Part shown: piece after piece, positions 1 through 7,363 of the stretch
How positions within the stretch are numbered: the stretch's first letter is position 1
Layout: the number at the start of each line of letters is the position of its first letter
Assembly: GCA_938028845.1 (NCBI GenBank)
Contig: CALIZJ010000109.1
Span: 1 to 9,470, forward strand
Source: an uncultured Blautia sp.
Lineage (GTDB): Bacteria > Bacillota > Clostridia > Lachnospirales > Lachnospiraceae
DNA: 9,470 nt
Direction: 5' to 3'
The notes under the pieces: model-generated
Database searches by the model: none
What the model saw: only the letters and a program-made list of their open reading frames with translations
Told to the model about the DNA's origin: nothing
Made by a program: the position numbers and the translations under genes

Positions 1-2
1 TC

Positions 3-2192
3 CCCATGCCATATGCAGGTAATGTAATGGCAGCAGATTTTTCAGATGGTGAGACGGAAGGAATTGCCGATGATATGGCTAAGTTGTACGAAAGTGGGAA
101 TATAGCGGAAGAAGATGGGATTTTTTCTTCCGGAGATGGTGAAGATTCAGAGCTGTTCTGTGCAGGAGAGGAAAGTGAAGATACACAGACTTTTGCTGCA
201 GGGGAAGAAACTGAAGAGAAGCCGGCAGACGAAGTGATAGACGGCGTTCTGTATTTGTATAATGAAGAAACAGACAGTTATCTTGTGTATTCGGTTATGA
301 ATACAGAGGGAGAAACGGTCTATCTGGAAAGGGAGATACATGGCAGAAAGGTAACGGAAATTGGTTGGTGGATATACGAAGAGTGCTTTGAAGATGCTTC
401 GGAACCGTTGTATTTAGGTGAGATCGTGATCCCAGATACGGTGACAAAGCTTGACTCAGGAGCTCTTCGGGACGGACAGATGATGCGGCTGGATCTTCCA
501 GACAGCATTACGGAGATTGGAAAAGCGGCGTTTTATTATTGCGGGAATCTGCGCTGGCTGCATTTTCCAGCAGGCACACAGGTGTTTCCGGCCAATCTGT
601 TCAATCAGTGCGCGAGCTTGCATACCATTGAGATTCCAGAGGGCGTTGTAAAGATTGAAAGCGGTGCGATGAAAGGATGTCCGGCTTTAAATAAACTATA
701 TATATCAGAAACAGTAACAGAGATCGGGGAGGATCTTTTTGATGAGGGGGTATCTCCTGTAATCTATGGGAAACGCGGATCTTACGCAGAAACCTATGCT
801 TCCTCCCATGGCCTGCTCTTTATAGGTGAGGGCGAACCAGAGCCGGAGCTGCCGGAAGGCACGAAGATTTTAGACGGCGTGTATTATACCTACCAGGAGG
901 ATACAGACAGCTACCTTGTATCTGGATTTGACGGAGATATTTTAAAGGAGATCTGTATTCCGGAAACTATGGATGGAAAGCCGGTGACTGGGATTGGAGA
1001 GAATGCGTTTTTAAATTGTACACTTTTAGAGAAGATAGAGCTTCCTTCTACGATCACCAGGATTGGAGACGGCGCTTTTGAAAGATGTACCTCTTTGGGG
1101 GAAATTACTATAAGGGATGGCGTGGAGGAGATTGGCGCCCGGGCATTTTCCGGATGCCGGCATTTAAAGGCTCTGCTTCTTCCGGACAGTGTGCATACGA
1201 TTGGACAGAGGGCCTTTTATCAGTGCGTGGATTTAGATAAGTTAAAACTTCCCTCTTATATGGAGGAATTGGATGCGGGAATTTTCTATGAAACAAAGGT
1301 GAAAAATCCTCTCAAAATTCCAGAAGGGGTAACGATATTAAAGAGTGAAACCTTTGCATTTTGTATGTTCGATGAACTTATTCTTTCGGATACCCTTAAA
1401 ACCATCGAAACAAATGCGTTTATCATATGCAGCATAAGCAGGGTCAAAATACCGGCATCCGTAACAAAAATTGAAAAGAATGTTTTTGACGAAGATATCG
1501 GTACATTGGTCGTGGAAGATGGTTCTTATGGGGAAAGCTACGCAAAGAAAAATGGGTTGATTTACGATGACGGTACAGAAGAAGTGGGGAAGCCCAAAGT
1601 ACAGGGTACGGTCTATTCCGGCAATAATATCCGGCTGTCTTTAAAAGACAAATGTAAAAACGCACAGTTTTACGATTATGTGATTACCTCAACACCGTAT
1701 TTTCCGGGTGAAGGGGTGTATCTATACAGACAGAATAAAAGTACCGCATTAAAGCAGAACTTTGAAAATTTGTCTCAGGGAACCTATTATTTATATGCAC
1801 GTTCAGGAAGAAGGGAAAATGGAAAAGACATATACGGACCATGGTCCGAAAAAGTGGAGGTGACAGTCTCCATCCAAACGCCCCAATCCCCTGCCGTCCA
1901 GGAAGTGACAGTAGATGGTTCTGTGGTCACAGTGACTGTAAGCGAGGTTGCAGATACGAAAGGCTATGGGATTGTCCTTGCATCCAATCGAACGAAAAAT
2001 GGGTGTCAGAGACTTTTAAAACCGAAGAATATCTGTTATGCATCAACGGCAAATAAATCCACCACGTATGTATTTAAAAATGTAAAACCTGGAACTTACT
2101 GCGTTCTCACCAGATCCTATACAAAAGACAGCAATGGAAAAAATGTGTACAGCAAATGGTCCGGTTACAATAAAAAGATACAGGTAGTATAA
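3..2192 (+). CDS. Secreted BspA-like leucine-rich-repeat protein with two C-terminal Fn3-like domains (5' end missing)
   Basis: The frame is open to the left edge, and the first visible residues (PMPYAGNVMAADFSDG) look like the end of a signal peptide with an A-x-A type cleavage site, so the true start lies upstream. Counting from the ATG at position 6, there is an acidic low-complexity stretch (about 10-75), then two LRR_5 blocks (about 77-280 and 288-525). Each block opens with a hairpin-like DGVxYxYxEDTDSY motif, continues with repeats of the form IPxxVTxIGxxAFxxCxxL, and closes with a cap resembling YGxxGSYAETYA (254 onward and about 503 onward). Two beta-rich Fn3-like domains follow (about 528-628 and 631-728), each ending in a YGPWSE or YSKWSGY strand. 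No LPxTG motif, transmembrane tail or choline-binding repeat is visible. The BspA/LRR_5 family includes adhesion and host-interaction proteins, but the ligand here is unknown. It is a tandem paralogue of the next gene. The fold is confident, the role is not. Confidence 0.85.
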   Translation, partial: PMPYAGNVMAADFSDGETEGIADDMAKLYESGNIAEEDGIFSSGDGEDSELFCAGEESEDTQTFAAGEETEEKPADEVIDGVLYLYNEETDSYLVYSVMNTEGETVYLEREIHGRKVTEIGWWIYEECFEDASEPLYLGEIVIPDTVTKLDSGALRDGQMMRLDLPDSITEIGKAAFYYCGNLRWLHFPAGTQVFPANLFNQCASLHTIEIPEGVVKIESGAMKGCPALNKLYISETVTEIGEDLFDEGVSPVIYGKRGSYAETYASSHGLLFIGEGEPEPELPEGTKILDGVYYTYQEDTDSYLVSGFDGDILKEICIPETMDGKPVTGIGENAFLNCTLLEKIELPSTITRIGDGAFERCTSLGEITIRDGVEEIGARAFSGCRHLKALLLPDSVHTIGQRAFYQCVDLDKLKLPSYMEELDAGIFYETKVKNPLKIPEGVTILKSETFAFCMFDELILSDTLKTIETNAFIICSISRVKIPASVTKIEKNVFDEDIGTLVVEDGSYGESYAKKNGLIYDDGTEEVGKPKVQGTVYSGNNIRLSLKDKCKNAQFYDYVITSTPYFPGEGVYLYRQNKSTALKQNFENLSQGTYYLYARSGRRENGKDIYGPWSEKVEVTVSIQTPQSPAVQEVTVDGSVVTVTVSEVADTKGYGIVLASNRTKNGCQRLLKPKNICYASTANKSTTYVFKNVKPGTYCVLTRSYTKDSNGKNVYSKWSGYNKKIQVV

Positions 2193-2255
2193 ATTAAAAA
2201 AAAGAAAGAGGTATGGAAAATCCAGAATACATACTTGCAGCATGGATTTTTCGAG

Positions 2256-2270
2256 AAGGAGGAAAAAGTG
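2256..2270 (+). promoter_or_regulatory. Ribosome binding site deciding the GTG start of the second LRR gene
   Basis: AAGGAGG at 2256-2262 sits five bases before GTG at 2268-2270. Starting there gives VNKKKLCALVLTGVMAAQ, a normal signal peptide with a basic N-region. The upstream in-frame TTG at 2235 would add eleven residues before the signal peptide and has no Shine-Dalgarno of its own, so GTG is preferred. Confidence 0.85.
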
Positions 2271-5200
2271 AATAAGAAAAAGTTATGCGCCCTTGTCTTA
2301 ACAGGGGTTATGGCGGCGCAGGCACTGGGAAGCAGTGCCTATGGTGCTGCCTTTACGGATGGAACAGTACAGGATATATTTTCCGAGGAAGAGCAGATCT
2401 TAAGTGAAGACGCCGGAAGTACCGGCGAACCGATCACGGAGCCGACGCCTGCTGCGGCATTAACGGAAACGCCGGATAAGTCCGAGATTTTTAAAGGGCA
2501 GGAATCCGATGTCCAGAATGTTGAAGAAGTATTTTCGGACGGAGGGGAAGAAGACAAATTTACCAGCGATCCCAAGGAGGATGAGACGCTGGCAGAGGAA
2601 GTTATTTCTGAGAATGGAGAGCCCGTAAGAATTGGAGATGCAGAATATACCTATATTCCGGAAACAGACAGTTACCGCGTGACCTGTATTTTAGGAGATG
2701 GAAAGACGGTTGTTCTCGAACAGGAAGTGAATGGAAAAAAAGTTAGAGAAATAGGAGAATCCGTTTATTATACTACCGACGACGATGAAGTTTATGATAT
2801 CGGCGGAAATGTTGTTATCCCGAATACGGTGGTAAAAATCGCCGATGAAGCCTTTGAGTATGGAGAATGTACCTACATGAATATCCCGGATAGTGTAACG
2901 GAGATAGGAACGGGGATATTTAATAGTTGTTTTAATCTAAGAACCTTGCGTTTTACAGCAGGAGTGAAAGTGTTTCCGGCAGGACTTTTTAGGGAATGTG
3001 AAAATTTGGAAACCATAGAGATCCCCCAGGGGGTCGAGAAGATTGCAGATCATGCTATGCAGGGATGTCCTGGACTTGAAGCAGTACATATTCCTTCCAG
3101 TGTGACGGAGATAGGGGAGACTCTCTTCGATGAAGGTACATCTGTGATAATATATGGAGCCTCTGGTTCTTACGCACAGACATATGCCAGGGAACATCAG
3201 ATCCCATTTCAAACAGAAGGAGAGACTCTGCCCCCAAGTGAAACAAAGCCAAAGATTGACGGTGTGTATTATACCTATCGGGAAGATACGGACAGCTATG
3301 CAGTTACAGGTTTTGGAGCAGATATTCCCCAAGAGGTGATTCTGCCTTCGACAGTGAATGGAAAAGAGGTAACAGAAATCGCAGATAGAGCATTTTATTA
3401 CTGTCTGGATCTGCAGAGTATCAGGATACCTGGAACAATAAAGCACATCGGAGATTCTGCTTTTTTCCAGTGTGTGTCTTTAAAGGATGTTACAATGGAA
3501 GACGGGATTTCCACTCTTGGAAACTACGTGTTTGCCTATGACAGAAATTTGGGAAGTATAGAATTTCCGGACAGTGTGACACAGATTGGAGAAGGCTGCT
3601 TTTACTGGGGGATTGTTGAGAAATTGAAGCTTTCAGCAGGGTTGAAGGAAATCTCTGACGGTATGCTGCAGTATCTTTATGTACCCGGCGGGGATATTGT
3701 GATACCAGATGGAGTTACAAGGATCGGAGACGCTGCTTTTGAATGTTTAAACTGTGAAACGGTTTTTATTTCAGGCACAGTGAAACAAATTGGGAATATG
3801 GCTTTTGCAGGAGCAGTAATAGATAAACTTGTTATTCCGAATTCGGTCAAAACAATAGGAGATTCTGCGTTTGCCGGGCTATGGTTGACATCCAAAACAA
3901 TGGTCATTCCGGATTCGGTTACGAAAATTGGGAAATATATATTTTCAGGCTGCGACGCTGCCTCTATCACGTTAGGAAGAGGAATAAAGGAAATACCGGA
4001 AGGAGCATTTCTGTACACAAAAGCAGAGGCGTTGATCATTCCGGATTCAGTTGTTTCTATTCAGAGCAAAGCTTTTGAAGATACAGATTTTTATCGGATA
4101 GCAGTTCCGGCAAACGTAAGATATATAAAGAAAGATGCCTTTTTAAATAATCCTTACCTGACTTTATTTGTGAAGAAAAATTCCGTTGCAGAAAAATACG
4201 CAAAGACAATGAAAATTCCTTATGATAACGGGTCTATTTATGCAGCGGTGGTGACGAAGAATGGGATTCAGTATCAGTATAATTCCAAAAGTGGCACGTA
4301 TACCCTCGCCAAAACAGACGAAAACCTTTCCGGGGCAGTGAAAATTCTTTCGTCTATTAATGGAAAAAAGGTTGTGGCTATTAAGGAGAAAGCCTTTTTT
4401 GGCCGGGATAAAGTTACATCTGTCACTATCCCCGAGTCAGTTACAGATATTGGAACGCAGGCGTTTTGTGGCTGTAAAGCGAAGAAGATCAATATTCCCA
4501 AAGGTATAAAAATATTAAAAGAAAAAGTATTTTGTAACAGCGGAATAGAAAGCATTTCTATTCCTTCATCAGTCGTCACAATAGAATCCGAGGCTTTAGC
4601 ATATACGCCAATAAAAAATATTAAGATCCCTTCCTCTGTAACAACAATAAAAGATGAGGCATTTGAAGCAACAGAACTGGTAGAGTTTTCCCTGCCGGGA
4701 ACGGTAAAAAATGTGGGAAAGGGAATTTTAAAATTCTGTGAAAAACTTAAAAAAATTCAATTTCCAGGAGGGATAAAAGAAATACCGGAAGGATTTGTAT
4801 GTGGGTGTTCAAACCTGGAAACAATACCTATACCAGGATCTGTAAAGCGTATAGGGGCGGATGCTTTTGGAGGCACAGGCATAGAAAAAATCCGGCTTCC
4901 TGAAAAATTGGAAGAAATAGGTGAAAGTACCTTTTCAGGCTGTACAAACTTAAAGTCTATTGTTTTGCCCGGAACATTAAAGAAGCTGGGAGCTGAGGCT
5001 TTTGCATATTGCGAAAGTTTAAGCGAGGTAAGCATACCTGGAAGCGTAGAAAAGATTTTTGAAGAAACCTTTGAAAACTGTACTTCTTTGAAAAAGGTTG
5101 TATTTGAGGATGGGGTGCGCTATGTAGAAGCAGATGCTTTTAGAGGATGTGAAGGAAATATCCGGGAAATGCATATGACAGACAGTCTGATGGATATAGA

Positions 5201-5924
5201 AAATCCTGGAAAATTTGAAAACTGTACTTTTTACGGATTCTCAGAAACGAAAATAGAAGATGCATGTATAGCATTTGGTTTTCCTTTTGTTTCTGTGGGG
5301 ACAAATGTTTTAAAAGCACCTAAATTTAAGGCTGCAGCAAAATCTGGAAATTGCGTACAGATACACCGGGATGGATATGTACCAGGTGCAGATTTTTATG
5401 AATATGCCATTTCAAAAGATAAGAACTTCCCCAAAACAGGAAAAGTTTTATATCAGACGGAAGGAGATGAAGAATGCATCTTTGAAGTTTTGGATAAAGG
5501 GGTTTATTATGTGTTCGCAAGGGCCTATCAGGATAGAGAATGGTGGTACCAGGTACACGACAAAAGAGTATACAGCGACTGGTCCGCACCGGTAAAAGTA
5601 CAGATAACCCAAACCCTTAAACCCTGCAAAATACAAAAAGTAACGGTGAAAGGAAATACAGTGACGGTAACTGTCAATTCCGTTCCGGGAGCGGAAGGCT
5701 ACGGCATAGTTCTTTCAGAGGACAGATCAAAAGACGGCTGCCAGAAACTTTTAAAACCGCAAGGGATCAAGTATGGATCCAAGAACAACACTTCCACAAC
5801 TTATACCTTTAAAAACGTAAAGCCAGGCGTCTACTGCGTCCTTGCCCGGGCTTATAAAAAGCTGGGTGGCGGACAGACGGTATATAGTAAATGGTCCGGA
5901 TATTCCAAAAGGATACAAGTTTAA
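2268..5924 (+). CDS. Large secreted BspA-like leucine-rich-repeat protein with two C-terminal Fn3-like domains
   Basis: This 1218-residue protein starts at GTG 2268 behind AAGGAGG. Residues 1 to about 27 form a signal peptide (KKK, hydrophobic core, then SSAYGA before AFTDG). Residues 28-120 are acidic and rich in Ser, Glu and Asp. Three LRR_5 blocks follow: A (about 122-325), B (about 329-655) and C (about 662-1010). A and B open with the xYTYxxxTDSY hairpin also found in the upstream gene, and A and B close with caps such as YGASGSYAQTYA (from 296) and VAEKYAKTMKIPY (from 640). Block C opens with a divergent version (NGIQYQYNSKSGTY) and its cap is degenerate. Two Fn3-like domains occupy about 1016-1118 and 1120-1218; the last is about 60% identical by eye to the last domain of the upstream protein. 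No sortase signal or anchor is seen. The 75-base gap to the preceding gene has no terminator, so co-transcription is likely, and a strong terminator follows. A surface or secreted adhesin-like role is inferred from the family; the ligand is unknown. Confidence 0.88.
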   Translation: MNKKKLCALVLTGVMAAQALGSSAYGAAFTDGTVQDIFSEEEQILSEDAGSTGEPITEPTPAAALTETPDKSEIFKGQESDVQNVEEVFSDGGEEDKFTSDPKEDETLAEEVISENGEPVRIGDAEYTYIPETDSYRVTCILGDGKTVVLEQEVNGKKVREIGESVYYTTDDDEVYDIGGNVVIPNTVVKIADEAFEYGECTYMNIPDSVTEIGTGIFNSCFNLRTLRFTAGVKVFPAGLFRECENLETIEIPQGVEKIADHAMQGCPGLEAVHIPSSVTEIGETLFDEGTSVIIYGASGSYAQTYAREHQIPFQTEGETLPPSETKPKIDGVYYTYREDTDSYAVTGFGADIPQEVILPSTVNGKEVTEIADRAFYYCLDLQSIRIPGTIKHIGDSAFFQCVSLKDVTMEDGISTLGNYVFAYDRNLGSIEFPDSVTQIGEGCFYWGIVEKLKLSAGLKEISDGMLQYLYVPGGDIVIPDGVTRIGDAAFECLNCETVFISGTVKQIGNMAFAGAVIDKLVIPNSVKTIGDSAFAGLWLTSKTMVIPDSVTKIGKYIFSGCDAASITLGRGIKEIPEGAFLYTKAEALIIPDSVVSIQSKAFEDTDFYRIAVPANVRYIKKDAFLNNPYLTLFVKKNSVAEKYAKTMKIPYDNGSIYAAVVTKNGIQYQYNSKSGTYTLAKTDENLSGAVKILSSINGKKVVAIKEKAFFGRDKVTSVTIPESVTDIGTQAFCGCKAKKINIPKGIKILKEKVFCNSGIESISIPSSVVTIESEALAYTPIKNIKIPSSVTTIKDEAFEATELVEFSLPGTVKNVGKGILKFCEKLKKIQFPGGIKEIPEGFVCGCSNLETIPIPGSVKRIGADAFGGTGIEKIRLPEKLEEIGESTFSGCTNLKSIVLPGTLKKLGAEAFAYCESLSEVSIPGSVEKIFEETFENCTSLKKVVFEDGVRYVEADAFRGCEGNIREMHMTDSLMDIENPGKFENCTFYGFSETKIEDACIAFGFPFVSVGTNVLKAPKFKAAAKSGNCVQIHRDGYVPGADFYEYAISKDKNFPKTGKVLYQTEGDEECIFEVLDKGVYYVFARAYQDREWWYQVHDKRVYSDWSAPVKVQITQTLKPCKIQKVTVKGNTVTVTVNSVPGAEGYGIVLSEDRSKDGCQKLLKPQGIKYGSKNNTSTTYTFKNVKPGVYCVLARAYKKLGGGQTVYSKWSGYSKRIQV

Positions 5925-5936
5925 CAGAATAAGCGA

Positions 5937-5968
5937 GGGGCTGCCCGTACGGCAGCCCCATATTTTTT
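5937..5968 (+). terminator. Rho-independent terminator after the LRR gene pair
   Basis: A perfect 9-bp stem, GGGGCTGCC (5937-5945) with GGCAGCCCC (5951-5959), has a 5-base loop CGTAC and is followed by ATA and six T residues (5963-5968). It starts 12 bases after the stop codon of the large LRR gene and separates that transcription unit from pfk. Confidence 0.95.
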
Positions 5969-6006
5969 CCGGAGAGAGCTGATAAAAATTCCTTTTTAAT
6001 TTTATG

Positions 6007-6036
6007 TTGCGGGGAAAGGAGAGTTTATTATATAAT
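6007..6036 (+). promoter_or_regulatory. Probable sigma-A promoter of pfk
   Basis: A perfect -10 hexamer TATAAT (6031-6036) is preceded, at an 18-base spacing, by a weak -35 TTGCGG (6007-6012). It lies just downstream of the LRR terminator. Transcription would start near 6043, leaving a leader of roughly 155 bases before the pfk ATG. The -10 is convincing; the -35 matches consensus at only three positions. Confidence 0.55.
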
Positions 6037-6085
6037 AGAATATATATGTTTGCCTGATAGAAAATTTTGGAAATGGCTTGCTTGG

Positions 6086-6125
6086 GTCTGTTCGTAAGAG
6101 TCAGCGGACGCTGCTGCTGATTTTT
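6086..6125 (+). promoter_or_regulatory. Terminator-like hairpin with a competing hairpin in the pfk leader
   Basis: TCAGCGG (6101-6107) can pair with CTGCTGA (6114-6120) through seven pairs including one G-U, with a 6-base loop, and is followed at once by TTTTT (6121-6125). A competing stem, GTCTG (6086-6090) with CGGAC (6105-6109), uses part of the same left arm, so the two cannot form together. This layout resembles a transcription attenuator or the 3' end of a short leader RNA. I recognise no known riboswitch consensus. The rest of the 274-base gap between the LRR gene and pfk holds only the terminator and promoter listed separately. Confidence 0.35.
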
Positions 6126-6198
6126 GGATAAACGGCTTGGTACGTGAAGATACTATGAGGCGTAACAGAAATAGAGAATAAGAATTGGGGTGTACACT

Positions 6199-7281
6199 AT
6201 GATTAAAAGAATTGGCATGTTGACAAGCGGCGGCGACTGTCAGGCACTGAACGCCACCATGAGAGGCGTGGTAAAGGGACTGACAAATTCTGTGGAAGAG
6301 CTTGAAGTTTATGGATTTGACGATGGCTATAAAGGTCTGATCTATGGCAAATACCGCATGCTTACCTCGAAAGATTTTTCCGGCATACTCACCCAGGGCG
6401 GGACGATTCTTGGAACCTCCAGACAGCCCTTTAAGCTTATGCGTGTACCGGACGAAAAGGGGCTGGACAAGGTCGAGGCAATGAAACAGACTTATTATAA
6501 ACTCTGTCTGGACTGCCTGGTGATCCTTGGAGGAAACGGAACGCAGAAAACAGCGAACCTTTTAAGAGAAGAAGGTCTGAATATCATCCATCTGCCGAAA
6601 ACTATCGACAACGATATCTGGGGGACAGATATGACCTTTGGCTTCCAGAGTGCGGTAAACATTGCTACGAATGCCATTGACTGTATCCATACAACGGCTG
6701 CTTCCCACGGACGTGTATTTATCGTAGAGATCATGGGACATAAGGTAGGAAGCCTTACTCTTCACGCAGGCTTGGCCGGCGGTGCGGACATTATCCTGAT
6801 TCCTGAGATCCCGTATGACATTAAGAAAGTTGCTGAAGCCATTAAGAAACGTGCGAAAGCAGGAAAGAGATTCACCATCCTCGCTGTTGCGGAAGGCGCC
6901 ATCTCCAAAGAGGACGCGAAGCTTCCCAAGAAAAAATATAAAGAAAAGCTGGAAGAAAGAGCGAAGAAATATCCGTCTGTATCCTATGAGATCGCAGATC
7001 AGATTTTTAAAGAGACAGGAAGCGAGGTGCGCATCACTGTTCCGGGCCATACCCAAAGAGGCGGGGAGCCGTGCGCATATGACCGTGTACTTTCCACGAG
7101 GATCGGCGCTGGGGCTGCAGAGGCAATCCTGGACGAGGAATACGGCGTTATGATCGGTATCGTAAATAATAAGATTAAACGTGTACCCCTTGTAGAATGT
7201 GCAGGCAAGCTGAAGATGGTATCACCGAAAGACCAGACCGTAAGAGCGGCCAAACAGATTGGAATCAGCTTTGGTGACTGA
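6199..7281 (+). CDS. pfkA: 6-phosphofructokinase (PfkA family)
   Basis: This cytoplasmic enzyme of 360 residues phosphorylates fructose 6-phosphate to fructose 1,6-bisphosphate, the committed step of glycolysis. I chose ATG 6199 because the protein then opens MIKRIGMLTSGGD as family members do, with GGGGTG at 6187-6192 as ribosome binding site; the upstream in-frame GTG at 6190 falls within that site. Visible motifs are the nucleotide loop LTSGGD (8-13), LGTSR (71-75), LGGNGT (110-115), PKTIDND (133-139, with the catalytic base Asp137), VEIMGH (176-181), AEG (231-233) and R278/PGHTQRGG (282-289). Gly114 (E. coli 104) favours ATP as donor over pyrophosphate, while Lys134 (E. coli 124) is shared with PPi-type and mixed subfamilies. 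Two substitutions are odd: Asn113 where E. coli has the metal-binding Asp103, and His181 where MGR is usual. A lysine-rich stretch at 237-257 extends the protein beyond the roughly 320-residue E. coli form. The family is certain; the phosphoryl donor is not. Confidence 0.93.
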   Translation: MIKRIGMLTSGGDCQALNATMRGVVKGLTNSVEELEVYGFDDGYKGLIYGKYRMLTSKDFSGILTQGGTILGTSRQPFKLMRVPDEKGLDKVEAMKQTYYKLCLDCLVILGGNGTQKTANLLREEGLNIIHLPKTIDNDIWGTDMTFGFQSAVNIATNAIDCIHTTAASHGRVFIVEIMGHKVGSLTLHAGLAGGADIILIPEIPYDIKKVAEAIKKRAKAGKRFTILAVAEGAISKEDAKLPKKKYKEKLEERAKKYPSVSYEIADQIFKETGSEVRITVPGHTQRGGEPCAYDRVLSTRIGAGAAEAILDEEYGVMIGIVNNKIKRVPLVECAGKLKMVSPKDQTVRAAKQIGISFGD

Positions 7282-7305
7282 TAAAAAGAAAACAGGAAAA
7301 TATAT

Positions 7306-7332
7306 CCGCCGCGGGAATCTCTCCTGCGGCGG
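7306..7332 (+). terminator. GC-rich hairpin after pfk (terminator-like, no U-tract on this strand)
   Basis: CCGCCGCGGG (7306-7315) pairs with CCTGCGGCGG (7323-7332), ten pairs with one G-U, around a 7-base loop. On the + strand it is followed by CTTGATG rather than a T-run, so it is not a textbook intrinsic terminator. On the - strand the stem is followed by ATATATTTTCC. It may still slow or end pfk transcription or protect the 3' end of the message. Confidence 0.45.
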
Positions 7333-7333
7333 C

Positions 7334-7363
7334 TTGATGCATGGTAGGTATATTGCCTAATAT
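7334..7363 (+). promoter_or_regulatory. Possible promoter of the dnaX operon
   Basis: TTGATG (7334-7339) and TAATAT (7358-7363) are separated by 18 bases, each matching the sigma-A consensus at four of six positions. It would start transcription near 7370, inside the left arm of the inverted repeat. Support is weak but it is the best pair I see in the gap. Confidence 0.3.

Noticed and set aside
6..8. ATG at position 6 as the true start of the first LRR protein
   Set aside because: No ribosome binding site is visible in the five bases before it, the frame remains open to the window edge, and the residues look like the end, not the beginning, of a signal peptide.
2213..2275. A 20-codon frame starting ATG 2213 that overlaps the GTG start of the large LRR gene, as a coupled leader peptide
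   Set aside because: Its GAGG lies only one base before the ATG, too close for normal initiation, and the peptide resembles nothing recognisable. The downstream gene has its own strong ribosome binding site.
2937..3446. 169-residue open frame on the minus strand inside the large LRR gene
   Set aside because: It lies antisense to a clearly coding, repeat-structured gene, has no ribosome binding site or recognisable domain, and follows from the codon pattern of the sense strand.
6073..6120. A 15-codon frame in the pfk leader ending in two Cys codons just before TTTTT, as an attenuation leader peptide
   Set aside because: The only GGAA abuts the start codon, leaving no workable Shine-Dalgarno spacing, and Cys codons have no evident link with phosphofructokinase.
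6562..7056. 164-residue open frame on the minus strand inside pfk
   Set aside because: It is a shadow of a highly conserved enzyme gene, with no motif or initiation signal of its own.
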